The translations under genes were made by a program, and so were the position numbers. From NCBI RefSeq assembly GCF_014651695.1, contig NZ_BMXJ01000003.1, positions 337,046 through 401,045 on the forward strand: 64,000 bases of DNA, in the 5' to 3' direction. Position 1 is the stretch's first letter, and each line of letters opens with the position of its first letter. Positions 44,041-51,994 of this stretch are shown here, in pieces. Source of the DNA: Nocardiopsis terrae (GTDB lineage: Bacteria; Actinomycetota; Actinomycetes; Streptosporangiales; Streptosporangiaceae). The notes under the pieces are model-generated. The model was given only the letters and a program-made list of their open reading frames with translations, was not told the origin of the DNA and searched no databases.

Positions 44041-44853
44041 CTACGCGAGGACCGCTGAGATCGGAGAGCGGGGTGCTCGGCCCAGCAGCCGACGCAGATC
44101 ACCACCGGTGCGGGCCATGAATCCGGCAGCGATGGCGGAGCAGGTGCCGACCAGCATCGGAACCTGGAACGGTTCGGCTCCGGAGGCAGCGACGCGCGCA
44201 CGGGTCCGGGACATCGCCTCCGGCTCGTAGGTGACACGGGGACCGTGCGCCTGTGCCAGGTCGGCGCCGCCAACGCTCTGCTCTCCGACGAGTTCGTAGA
44301 CGCGCCCCGCATGAGCGGGTGCCTCCACCGCGACGCGTGCTGCGGCCTCGGCCAGGTCCGCGCGTGCGACAGCGGCCAGCCGGCCCTCACCGAGAGGGGC
44401 CGTGATCCGCCCCTCCGGTGACGGCGCCGCGATCTCGGCCAACAACTCCGCGTAGAGGCCGTTGCGCAGGATCGTCCAGGCCATACTGCTCTCCCGCAGT
44501 CGCCGTTCGGTCCAGCGGTGCGGCAGTGCGTACGGAAGATGATCGCCGTCGGCGGTCAGGCTCGTATAGACGACATGGCCCACACCCGCCCTTTCCGCGG
44601 CCTCGACGGCAGCACCGTGCCGTGCGATGACGGTGTCGTCCTCACCTGCTCCCGCGGAGATCATCAACAGCACGTCCACTCCCTCGAAACCCGTGGCGAG
44701 GGTGTCGGGATCGTCGAAGTCGATGCGGCGCGCAGGCAACGGGGACCGGGTTCGCCGGAGGTCTCGGGTTCCGAGGGCGACGTCCGCACGGTCGGCCAAC
44801 CGCTCGGCGACAAGCGTGCCCAGAGCGCCAGCAGCACCGGTAACCAGAATCAT
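44041..44853 (-). CDS. NmrA/QorB-like NAD(P)-binding protein
   Basis: 270 residues, atypical SDR. The Rossmann motif is VTGAAGALG (4-12), followed by RDLRR, VYTSLTADGD and a WTERRLRES segment without the Tyr-x3-Lys pair. This is typical of NmrA-like sensors and of NAD(P)H:quinone oxidoreductase type 2. Divergently paired with an HxlR regulator whose C-terminal partner is commonly such a gene. ATG 44853 has GGGAGA 5 nt upstream. Confidence 0.88.
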   Translation of the reverse strand: MILVTGAAGALGTLVAERLADRADVALGTRDLRRTRSPLPARRIDFDDPDTLATGFEGVDVLLMISAGAGEDDTVIARHGAAVEAAERAGVGHVVYTSLTADGDHLPYALPHRWTERRLRESSMAWTILRNGLYAELLAEIAAPSPEGRITAPLGEGRLAAVARADLAEAAARVAVEAPAHAGRVYELVGEQSVGGADLAQAHGPRVTYEPEAMSRTRARVAASGAEPFQVPMLVGTCSAIAAGFMARTGGDLRRLLGRAPRSPISAVLA

Positions 44854-44938
44854 CAGGGTCTCCCTGCTCAGATAGGTTCTCTTCGGTAACCAGGAACATC
44901 CTGCTGTTTTCCGTCAGAGAGCGTAAGGAGGCACTTCG

Positions 44939-45352
44939 GTGTCAGTCGGGCACACAGAGGTAACCACCGCCCCTGTCGTCAGCTGCGGGGAGCAGCACGA
45001 GGACTGCGGGATCCGTGAGGTGCTCGACCGCATCGGGGACAAGTGGTCGGTCCTGATCGTGGTCGAACTGGCCCGGGGAGTACACCGTTTCCGTCAGTTG
45101 CAGCGTGCCGTTCCCGGCATCTCGCAGCGGATGCTGACGCTCACGGTGCGCCGGTTGGAACGAGACGGGTTGGTCACCCGGACGGTGCATCCGACGGTGC
45201 CCCCACAGGTCGAGTACGAACTCACGGCGATGGGCCACAGCCTTACGCATCTGGTCAGGGCCCTCGCGGACTGGTCGGCGGAACACCGTGACGCGATCGC
45301 ACAAGCGCGACAGGAGTGGGACGCCGAACATCCTGACTCGGGGATCCGCTGA
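44939..45352 (+). CDS. HxlR-family transcriptional regulator
   Basis: 137 residues; winged helix with [51 protein letters not shown] and [13 protein letters not shown]. Cys 23 in the conserved sensor position and two extra Cys near the N-terminus (16, 23). GTG 44939 has AAGGAGG about 8 nt upstream. It probably represses the divergent NmrA-like gene. Confidence 0.9.
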   Translation: MSVGHTEVTTAPVVSCGEQHEDCGIREVLDRIGDKWSVLIVVELARGVHRFRQLQRAVPGISQRMLTLTVRRLERDGLVTRTVHPTVPPQVEYELTAMGHSLTHLVRALADWSAEHRDAIAQARQEWDAEHPDSGIR

Positions 45353-45394
45353 ACGGACGTTCCCCGTGTCACCGTGTGCCGTTCCGTCCGTTCA
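45350..45394. terminator. Hairpin formed by the two convergent gene ends
   Basis: TGAACGGACG (45350-45359) and CGTCCGTTCA (45385-45394) pair perfectly over a 25-nt loop. Each arm contains the TGA stop of one of the converging genes. Confidence 0.5.
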
Positions 45395-46705
45395 ACCGGT
45401 GGCGCGCCCGTCCCTGCGGATCGGGGCGCCGAGCAGCCGGTGGAGGTCCTTCTCCACCTCGGCCAGCAGCTCCGCGCCGAACACGCACAGGGTCCCCCGG
45501 CCGTGCGGGCCGCTCTCCCAGGGGTGGCCGAACGTGCCCAGGCGCAGGTCCCCGGTGAGGTTGATGTAGTAGTCCCCGTCGGGGAAGACGAACGCCGGGT
45601 GGGGAGGCTGCCCGGGTCCGCCGACCCGGCGCGGGTCGTAGCGGCGTCCGATGTGCTGCCAGTCCAGGGAGTACAGGGACTCCCCCGCCGGGATGGCAGC
45701 GGCGAGTCCGCGCCGCACCGCCCGGTCCAGTTCGGCCACGTGCTCGGGGCGCTCGTCGGTTTCGTGGAGCGGCCAGGTCACCGAGGGGGTGGGGTCGACG
45801 ATGCCGGGGAAGACCGTGGTGCTGGGGGTGAAGAAGAACCGTTCGGTGAACCGGTCCCACAGGTCGTCGTGTTCGCGGTCGTCGAAGAGTTCGGTGACCG
45901 GCCGGGCCACGGCGGGGATCCCGAGCGGTTGCCAGGTGTGGGTGCGCACGGTGGTGATCTCGTGGAAACCCGAGTCCAGGAGCATGCCGTACAGCTCCGG
46001 TTGGGCTGCGGGCTCGACCTCGGCGGTCATGAGTCGGGCCTGAGCCTGCCCCCAACCCCACCACAGGCCCCGGCCGGGTCCCGCGTTGCGGGCCCACTCC
46101 CCCAGGAACTCCGGGCGGGGGGCGGTCATCCCCTCCAGGACGAGGAACGGGGTCTCCTTGCGGAGGGCGGCCCAGCTGGCCGCGCGTACCCGTGTCCTGC
46201 GCACCAGGGCGAGGGTTCGGTGCTCGAAAGAGATCCCGTCGGCCTCGTGCTCCGCCAGGGGGCGCCGGTGCGGTCCGGAGGTCGCGGCCAGCTCCCGCAC
46301 GGCCTGGGCGGACATCCGGTCGTTCTCCCGGAGTTGTTCGTCCTGTGCGGGCGGCACGGAGGGCAGGGCGGAGAGCTCGGCGACCAGGACGGAGCGTTCG
46401 GGGCCGGGGGTGAAACCGGCCGCGTGCAGGGCGTCTTCCAGGGCGGGCGGGTCGTGGGCGTGCACCGGCCAGTGCGCGGGTTCGGTGCGCGCCTCGAACC
46501 GGTCCCGCTGGCGGGCGACCAGGGCGGGCAGGTCCGTGTCCGGTGGCAGTGGGCCGTGGTCGACGCTGCCGTGGGTGCCGTAGTGGGAGCGGACCAGGCG
46601 GGCACCGGTCAGGTGCGGGTCCGGCAGGTGTACTGCCCCGGCCCTGGGCGGTGTGGGGAGGTGACCGCGCAGGTGGGTGTCGTAGGCATGGCGGAGGTCG
46701 TGCAT
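45392..46705 (-). CDS. DUF2716 protein with N-terminal acetyltransferase-like region
   Basis: 437 residues. The C-terminal ~165 residues match the DUF2716 family (ERFFFTPSTTVFPGIVDPTPSVTW, LYSLDWQHIGRRYDP, PDGDYYINLTGDLRLGTFGHPWE, LCVFGAELL). Residues ~60-270 resemble a GNAT-like fold (LYGMLLDSGFHEITTVRTHTW at its end). Function unknown. I chose ATG 46705; it lacks a Shine-Dalgarno, and the frame stays open further upstream into a MerR remnant, so the start is tentative. Confidence 0.7.
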   Translation of the reverse strand: MHDLRHAYDTHLRGHLPTPPRAGAVHLPDPHLTGARLVRSHYGTHGSVDHGPLPPDTDLPALVARQRDRFEARTEPAHWPVHAHDPPALEDALHAAGFTPGPERSVLVAELSALPSVPPAQDEQLRENDRMSAQAVRELAATSGPHRRPLAEHEADGISFEHRTLALVRRTRVRAASWAALRKETPFLVLEGMTAPRPEFLGEWARNAGPGRGLWWGWGQAQARLMTAEVEPAAQPELYGMLLDSGFHEITTVRTHTWQPLGIPAVARPVTELFDDREHDDLWDRFTERFFFTPSTTVFPGIVDPTPSVTWPLHETDERPEHVAELDRAVRRGLAAAIPAGESLYSLDWQHIGRRYDPRRVGGPGQPPHPAFVFPDGDYYINLTGDLRLGTFGHPWESGPHGRGTLCVFGAELLAEVEKDLHRLLGAPIRRDGRATG

Positions 46706-46933
46706 GGTGGCAGCCAGAGAGAGGGTCGGGCCCGGGCGGAGGGAGGAGGGCGAGGGGCGAAGCGGCGGAGGCGGCGCCCATTCTGCCAGGGCCGGGGTCC
46801 GGACGCCCGTCCCCGTGGCGGGGCGCTGGGCCGGAAGCCGGGGCGGTGGTGTCCGATTGTCCTGGCCGGTCCGTAACCTCGCTCCGGGACCGGGCGAACG
46901 CTCCGTCGGGGGGTCGCCCCAGCTCTGGCGGTC

Positions 46934-47074
46934 CTCCTCGGTGCGGGTGTCGCCGTCGAAGTGGAGGCGGTAGCCGGCGAGTGTGCGCTCGGCCGGGACG
47001 AGGAGCCCGATCCAGTCGTAGTGGTGCAGGACGCGCACGGTCTGTCCGGTGATCCGGGCGACCTCGCCGACGGT
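46934..47074 (-). pseudogene. MerR-family DNA-binding domain remnant
   Basis: The minus frame reads TVGEVARITGQTVRVLHHYDWIG... LLVPAERTLAGYRLHFDGD, a nearly complete MerR helix-turn-helix and wing (families have T-V-G-E-V-A-R-x-x-G-V-T-V-R-x-L-H-H-Y-D-x-I-G-L-L). No start codon, no ribosome site and no effector domain follow; after ~47 residues the similarity ends in Pro-rich sequence. The remaining 46706-46930 holds no convincing gene. Confidence 0.65.
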
Positions 47075-47225
47075 GCGGCCCGCGGTCTGCCTTCCGCTCT
47101 TGCTGGTGGTTTCGGCCCCGTTCCCGGTGCAGTGGTGACGAAGCTGGGGCCCGACGTCGCGTCAGGGTCAAGCGGCGCGCGGATGCCGCCCGTGGTCGCG
47201 GGTGTCGGTGTGGGGGTGCCCACAT

Positions 47226-47244
47226 AACCGAATAGTGTTCGGTT
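47226..47244. promoter_or_regulatory. Palindromic operator upstream of thioesterase gene
   Basis: AACCGAA-N5-TTCGGTT with perfect 7-bp arms, about 40-60 bases upstream of the ATG at 47286. A typical size for a TetR- or MarR-type operator; no cognate regulator is adjacent. Confidence 0.5.
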
Positions 47245-47273
47245 GTGGTGTGGCCAGCGGTTCTACTCGTCGG

Positions 47274-47279
47274 TAACAT
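47274..47279 (+). promoter_or_regulatory. -10 box for thioesterase gene
   Basis: TAACAT ends 6 nt before the ATG and no Shine-Dalgarno is present, so a leaderless transcript is plausible. Confidence 0.4.
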
Positions 47280-47285
47280 AATCGC

Positions 47286-48095
47286 ATGAGCCTTGACCAC
47301 CCCGCCGAGGGTTACGAGTTCGACCAGGACACCCGGGTCGAGAAACGAGCCGACGGCGAGTTCACAGCCACCCTCACCGACGGCTGGACCACGTTCACCT
47401 CGCACCCCAACGGCGGCTACGTCCTGGGGACGGCACTCAACGCGCTGGGACAGACCCTCGCCCAGCCCGACCCCCTGGTGGTGTCCGCCTTCTACCTGCG
47501 CCCCGCCGCCCCCGGCGAGGCCGCGCTGCGCACCGAGACCATCCGGGAGGGGCGCCGCACAGCTACCGGCGCCGTCGTCCTGGAACAGGGCGGCAAGGAG
47601 ATCGTGCGGGCCACCGCCACCTACGGCGACCTCAGCGCCGAGGGCCGCGAACTGCATCTGCAGGGCCCGCCGGAGCTGCCCGCCCCCGAGGAGTGCGAGG
47701 TCCCCGCCGAGTTCGCGGGCAAACCGGAGGGCGTGACCATCGCGCACCGGGTCGAGTACCGCTACCCCCAGCGCCCCCAGTGGCTGGACGGCCGCAAGGA
47801 CGGCAACCCCCAGGTCGACTTCTGGATGCGTTTCGCCGACGGACGCGACGCCGACGTGCACTCCCTGCCCGCCATGGTCGACTTCGCCGTCCCGGCGGTT
47901 CTGGAGATCGGTGAGTTCAGCACCATCACGGTGGAGCTGACCACCCACATCCGAGCCAGGCCCGCGCCCGGCTGGCTGGCCTGCCGGGTCTGGACCAAGC
48001 ACGTCTCCCACAGCCTCCACGAGGAGGACATGGAGATCTGGGACAGCGAGGGAAAACTCGTCGCCCAGGCCCGCCAGCTGGCCATGCTGATCTGA
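47286..48095 (+). CDS. TesB-like acyl-CoA thioesterase family protein
   Basis: 269 residues, a tandem hotdog arrangement. First half: GWTTFTSHPNGGYVLGTALNAL and VVSAFYLRPAAPGEA. Second half: QVDFWMRFADGRDADVHSLPAMVDFAVPAVLEIG and LACRVWTKHVSHSLHEEDMEIWDSEGKLVAQARQLAML. It matches actinobacterial thioesterase-family proteins thought to hydrolyse acyl-CoA. Coding strand is C-rich with normal high third-position GC. Confidence 0.88.
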   Translation: MSLDHPAEGYEFDQDTRVEKRADGEFTATLTDGWTTFTSHPNGGYVLGTALNALGQTLAQPDPLVVSAFYLRPAAPGEAALRTETIREGRRTATGAVVLEQGGKEIVRATATYGDLSAEGRELHLQGPPELPAPEECEVPAEFAGKPEGVTIAHRVEYRYPQRPQWLDGRKDGNPQVDFWMRFADGRDADVHSLPAMVDFAVPAVLEIGEFSTITVELTTHIRARPAPGWLACRVWTKHVSHSLHEEDMEIWDSEGKLVAQARQLAMLI

Positions 48096-48112
48096 TTCTC
48101 CGAACCTCCTCC

Positions 48113-48142
48113 GGGCCGCCGCTCTCCGCCGAGCCGCGGCCC
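48113..48142. terminator. Possible terminator hairpin
   Basis: GGGCCGC (48113-48119) pairs with GCGGCCC (48136-48142), followed on the + strand by GTTGTGCTTTTCC. It lies after the thioesterase gene. Confidence 0.35.
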
Positions 48143-48292
48143 GTTGTGCTTTTCCGTCCCCGTCCCGGGCGCTCGACGCAAAGCCGCCTGCTCACTCGCA
48201 CGACGACGAAGGGCTCTGCCGACCTGCGAGGAAGAGGAACCCTCCCGCCGTCCGGCACACCCCCCGGGCGACCGGGGCAGCCTGGGGGCGGA

Positions 48293-49732
48293 TCAGCCGA
48301 CTGCGGTCAGCGCGGGTACGGCTTCGGGAGTGTCGGTGCCCTCAGGTCGCCGGGGACGCTCGAACCGCTCGCGCAACTGGTCCAGGAGAGTCAGGGTCTG
48401 GGGTGACAGTCCCGAGGTGCGGGCGGATCGGACCGTGCTCTTGGCGACCGGATCGGCGGCGGGTGCGCGTTCACCACCGTTCAGGGAGACGAGCATCCGT
48501 GCCCGCAGCTCTGGGACCAGGGCGGCTTCCGCCGAGCCCGGGGGAGGATCCGAAGGCTCCGGCCCAGGCGCGCTCCGGGGTGCGCGCTGGGGCGGCGGGT
48601 TGGCTCCCCGCCCGGGTTCGGGCATGATCTGGCCGGGCTCCGACCGGCACGGCTCACCGCAGATCGTGCAGTTGCCACCGGGGAGGTTGCGCGTGTTGTC
48701 GTGCACGGGGCAGGTGCCGGTGGCCCGCCCCAGGCTGTCCAGCCGGAACTCCTCGGGCCGGATGGAGGTCTCGTCCCCGTACGAGCCCGGCCACGGGATC
48801 GTCCGCGGGGGTGACGTGTGGATGCCTCGGCCCAGTGAGCCGTTGAGGAAGTTCAGTGCGTACGTGATGTCGCCCAGGCGCCGCATCAGCGCCGGGAACG
48901 GTCGGTGCAGCCGTTCCATCCCCGAGAACAGGGCTCGCACGTCGGGTTCGCCCAGCCCCTGACGCAGGAGTTTCTCCACAGCCAGCGCCAAAAGGTCCCG
49001 GTCGGTTTCCGGAGAGGCCAGGAATGAGTTGGGTATGCGATTGATAAGGCCGAAGATTCCGATCCGTGGCCTTTGTCGAGTTTGTTCTCCTGTGCTTGAG
49101 GTGCCACGGACGGAACGATCCACCTCGCTGCCAGAACCGTCACCAGGGGAACAGTCTGTGGGTCGATCTGAGCTGGGGGCGGGGTCAACCTGAGCCGGGG
49201 TCCGGCGGCGCTTCAGAGGAGGTCGGTTGTGCACGGTGAGGGGCTCCTCCCCCAGTTGGGCCCGGCAGGCGTTGATCTCTTCGAGCACCAAATCGGTGTA
49301 GTCCTGAGCCGGGACGAGCAGCTCCAGTACGCACGGCAATTGGTGGGCGGAGCGGCCTCGGTTGATGCTTTGGGCGAAGAACTCGATGGTCTCCGAGCGA
49401 GTGAGCTTGCGCACGATGCCCGCTTCGACCAGGTCGTCGATGGCGCGCTTGAGGCTGCTGACACTGAGGAGGCCGCCGGAGCGCTTGGCCAGGTTCTCCA
49501 GCAGGAAGTAGCACCACCGCCCGTCGGCGTCCACCACGTCGGCGATGGCCATCAGGGCCAGTACCGAACGAGGCTTGGTCAACAGGCCCTTGTTGAAGAT
49601 CTGCTGGACCCAGATGGCCATAATGAACCCGATGCCCTTGAGTGCGCCTTTGGGGCGCTTGCGGGGCGGAGAGAACCCAGTCGGATTCGTGGTTTCGGCT
49701 GTGCTGGCGGGGATCGAGGCGTTAGACTCCAT
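48293..49732 (-). CDS. Helix-turn-helix protein with C-terminal zinc-finger-like motif
   Basis: 479 residues. The N-terminal region (about 35-130) carries a winged-helix-like segment: LTKPRSVLALMAIADVVDADGRWCYFLLENLAKRSG, then SVSSLKRAIDDLVEAGIVRKL. This type is common in plasmid or phage replication/regulatory proteins. A Ser/Arg/Pro linker follows, then a second helical region (about 240-320). CPVH...CTICGEPC near 375-400 looks like a zinc ribbon. The ending is again low complexity. ATG 49732 has AGGAAGG 9 nt upstream. Composition is less GC-biased than neighbours, suggesting transfer. Confidence 0.6.
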   Translation of the reverse strand: MESNASIPASTAETTNPTGFSPPRKRPKGALKGIGFIMAIWVQQIFNKGLLTKPRSVLALMAIADVVDADGRWCYFLLENLAKRSGGLLSVSSLKRAIDDLVEAGIVRKLTRSETIEFFAQSINRGRSAHQLPCVLELLVPAQDYTDLVLEEINACRAQLGEEPLTVHNRPPLKRRRTPAQVDPAPSSDRPTDCSPGDGSGSEVDRSVRGTSSTGEQTRQRPRIGIFGLINRIPNSFLASPETDRDLLALAVEKLLRQGLGEPDVRALFSGMERLHRPFPALMRRLGDITYALNFLNGSLGRGIHTSPPRTIPWPGSYGDETSIRPEEFRLDSLGRATGTCPVHDNTRNLPGGNCTICGEPCRSEPGQIMPEPGRGANPPPQRAPRSAPGPEPSDPPPGSAEAALVPELRARMLVSLNGGERAPAADPVAKSTVRSARTSGLSPQTLTLLDQLRERFERPRRPEGTDTPEAVPALTAVG

Positions 49733-49734
49733 GA

Positions 49735-49843
49735 CGAGTCGCCTTCCTGGTTTGTTCAGGGAGGTGGCGGAGTCGACAAACCTGGTAACGCAGGCGTCGG
49801 CCACAACCCGACCAGGTGTTGTCAGCACCTGGTCGGGTTTTTT
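49735..49843 (+). ncRNA. Candidate antisense RNA against the HTH-gene leader
   Basis: A TAGACT -10-like box at 49723-49728 (+) would start a transcript near 49735. It would end at the strong intrinsic terminator at 49805-49843. The ~110-nt RNA would be fully complementary to the 5' leader of the minus-strand gene starting at 49732, whose own -10 (TAGTTT, 49857-49862 on the minus strand) lies just beyond. No -35 is obvious, so this is an inference from layout. Confidence 0.35.
49805..49843 (+). terminator. Strong intrinsic terminator, antisense to the HTH gene leader
   Basis: A 14-bp perfect stem (49805-49818 with 49826-49839), 7-nt loop, then a run of six T (49838-49843). It is textbook for the + strand, yet no + protein gene ends before it; it lies in the leader of the minus-strand gene. 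Confidence 0.85.
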
Positions 49844-50030
49844 CTTGTCGCGATCCAAACTAGCGACCCGAACAAGAGTTCGCCGGGATTTCTCTCAAAT
49901 TCCCGCACGGGAAAACAGCCCACAGAGCCAAGAAGTCGCACTTGTCTATTTCCATGGAAAAGCGACACCCTTGCCCGCAATGTCGACGTTGGGCCAGTGT
50001 GGAAATCATGGAGAGGACCGGTGCAGCAGG

Positions 50031-50268
50031 GTCGCCGCGGGGCGGGACCTGGACCGGGCCCTGTGCGCCTGGCCGGGGAAGGGTTGGACAGAGGTGGTCT
50101 GGGAGGACCGCCGCGGGCGCATCTCCGGTGTCACCGTGGACGGGGACGGCCGCTCGGAGCTCATCAGGCTGCTGTCCGACTCCCGAGGCGCACTGGCCCT
50201 GTCCGTCTACGCGGCCGAGGATCCCCGCTGCTTGCCGGGGTACTTCCGGGCCCCGACGGTGTGCTGCG
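50031..50268 (+). pseudogene. Orphan coding-like fragment
   Basis: In this frame the sequence reads DLDRALCAWPGKGWTEVVWE, then ISGVTVDGDGRSELIRLLSD and ALALSVYAAEDPRCLPGYF, with high third-position GC typical of real genes here. There is no credible start (an in-frame ATG at 49980 lacks a ribosome site), and the frame runs on into the 3' end of the permease gene on the other strand. The source family is not recognised. The stretch 49861-49980 is less GC-rich, with a TTTCCATGGAAA palindrome at 49949-49960 and no gene. Confidence 0.35.
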
Positions 50269-50361
50269 CGTCCGCACCGGCCCCTGCCAGGGTGACCGAA
50301 CCCCTCCCGCACTCCCCCGGTGCCCGGGTGCGCCCGTGTCGCCGCACCCTCCTCCGCTCCT

Positions 50362-51246
50362 TCAGCGCCCGGTGCGCGCCGCCCGCCTGGCCCGGGCGGT
50401 GCGTCCCTTCCACAGCACGCCCTGCCTGGGCGAGAACAGGTAGGCCAGGGCGAACGCGACCGCCTGGGCCAGCACGATGCAGCCGCCGGTGGACACGTTC
50501 AGGTGGAAGCTGGTGAACACCCCGGCCACGGCCGCGACGAAGGCCACCGCGGCGGAGATGACCAGCATGCGCTCGAAGCGGTCGGTGAGCAGGTAGGCGG
50601 TGGCGCCGGGGGTGATCACCATGGCCACGACCAGGATGATGCCCACGGCCTGCAGCGCCACCACGACCGTCACCGACAGCAGCCCCAGCAGCAGGGTCTC
50701 CAGCAGGCGCGGGTTGACGCCGATGGCGTGGGCGTGGACCGGATCGAAGGCGTACATGGTCAGGTCGCGGTGCTTGTACCAGACCACGGCCAGCACCACG
50801 GCGGCCAGCAGCAGCACCTGGAGGATGTCGCCGTCGGACACCCCCAGGACGTTGCCGAACAGGATGTGGCCCAGGTCGGTCTGGCTGGGGACCCGCGAGA
50901 TCATCACCAGGCCCAGGGCGAACATGGCGGTGAAGACCACCCCGATCACCGCGTCCTCCTTGACCCGGGAGGTGCGGTTGACCACCCCGATCAGCGCCAC
51001 CGAGCCGGCCCCGAAGACCAGGGCGCCCAGCGCGAAGGGCATCCCGAACATGTAGGAGAGCACCACTCCCGGCAGGACCGCGTGCGAGACCGCGTCGCCC
51101 ATCAGCGACCAGCCCACCAGGGTCATCCAGCACGAGAGCACCGCGCACACCACGCCCGCGACCACGCTCACCAGCAGCGCGCGTTGGACGAACTCGAACT
51201 GCATCGGCACCGTGAACCACTCCACGAGCGCGGTCAGCGGGTCCAC
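50362..51246 (-). CDS. Manganese/zinc-type ABC transporter permease
   Basis: 294 residues with about 8-9 membrane segments, ABC-3 family (MQFEFVQRALLVSVVAGVVCAVLSCWMTLVGWSLMGDAVSHAVLPGV at the start; GDILQ, VVALQAVGIILVVAMVITPGATAYLLTDRF later). Forms the membrane channel with the ATPase and binding protein upstream. GTG 51246 overlaps the ATPase gene end by 13 bases. Confidence 0.93.
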   Translation of the reverse strand: MDPLTALVEWFTVPMQFEFVQRALLVSVVAGVVCAVLSCWMTLVGWSLMGDAVSHAVLPGVVLSYMFGMPFALGALVFGAGSVALIGVVNRTSRVKEDAVIGVVFTAMFALGLVMISRVPSQTDLGHILFGNVLGVSDGDILQVLLLAAVVLAVVWYKHRDLTMYAFDPVHAHAIGVNPRLLETLLLGLLSVTVVVALQAVGIILVVAMVITPGATAYLLTDRFERMLVISAAVAFVAAVAGVFTSFHLNVSTGGCIVLAQAVAFALAYLFSPRQGVLWKGRTARARRAARTGR

Positions 51247-51980
51247 TGGCGTCCCTCCTCACTGGGGTGGATACCGAACGCCTCCAGGAGTACGTCCGGT
51301 TCCAGTACCTCCTCGGGGGTGCCGTGCGCGATCACCCGGCGCTGCAACAGCACCGCCTCGTCGCACAGCACGGGCACCTGGGCCAGGTCGTGGGTGGACA
51401 CCAGCAGGGTGTGTCCGGCCCGGCGCAGCTGTAGGAGCAGGTCGGTGATGGTGGCCTCCGAGCGTTTGTCCACGCCGGCGAAGGGTTCGTCCAGGAGCAG
51501 CACGTCGGCGCCCTGGGCGATGGCGCGCGCCACGAAGGCGCGTTTGCGCTGGCCGCCGGAGAGCGCGCCGATCTGGCGGTCGGCCAGTGAGGTGAGGTCG
51601 GTGCGGGCCAGGGCGTGGTCGACGGCCTCGCGGTCGGCGGGGCGGGGCCTGCGTCTGCGTCCCATGTGCCCGTAGCGGCCCATCATGACCACGTCGCGCA
51701 CCCGTACGGGGAAGGCCCAGTCCACCTGTTCGGACTGGGGCACGTAGCCGACCAGTCCCCTGCGGCGGGCGGCGGTGTTGTCGGTGCCCAGGAGGCGGAC
51801 CCGGCCGCGGTCGAGGGGGACGAGGCCGAGCACGGCCTTGAACAGGGTGGACTTGCCCGAGCCGTTCATGCCCAGGAGTCCGCACACCCGTCCGGGTCGC
51901 ACGGACAGGTGCACGTCTTCCAGGGCGAGGACGTCGCCGTAGCGGACGGTGGCTCCGGTGACCTCGATGGCCGCTGTCAC
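51234..51980 (-). CDS. Manganese/zinc-type ABC transporter ATPase
   Basis: 248 residues. Walker A GMNGSGKST (~37-45), Q-loop PQSEQVDW, signature LSGGQRKRAFVARAIA, Walker B VLLLDEPFAGVD and switch His in STHD. The YVPQSEQVDWAFPVRVRDVVMMGRYGHMG stretch is typical of metal-uptake ATPases. GTG 51980 has GGAGG 8 nt upstream and lies 14 bases after the binding-protein stop. Confidence 0.94.
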   Translation of the reverse strand: MTAAIEVTGATVRYGDVLALEDVHLSVRPGRVCGLLGMNGSGKSTLFKAVLGLVPLDRGRVRLLGTDNTAARRRGLVGYVPQSEQVDWAFPVRVRDVVMMGRYGHMGRRRRPRPADREAVDHALARTDLTSLADRQIGALSGGQRKRAFVARAIAQGADVLLLDEPFAGVDKRSEATITDLLLQLRRAGHTLLVSTHDLAQVPVLCDEAVLLQRRVIAHGTPEEVLEPDVLLEAFGIHPSEEGRQWTR

Positions 51981-51994
51981 GTCGGTTTCCTCCC

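Noticed and set aside
46706..47038. Extending the DUF2716 protein upstream to include the MerR segment
   Set aside because: The frame is open, but the ~75 linking residues are Pro/Arg-rich non-coding-like sequence and no start precedes the MerR part.
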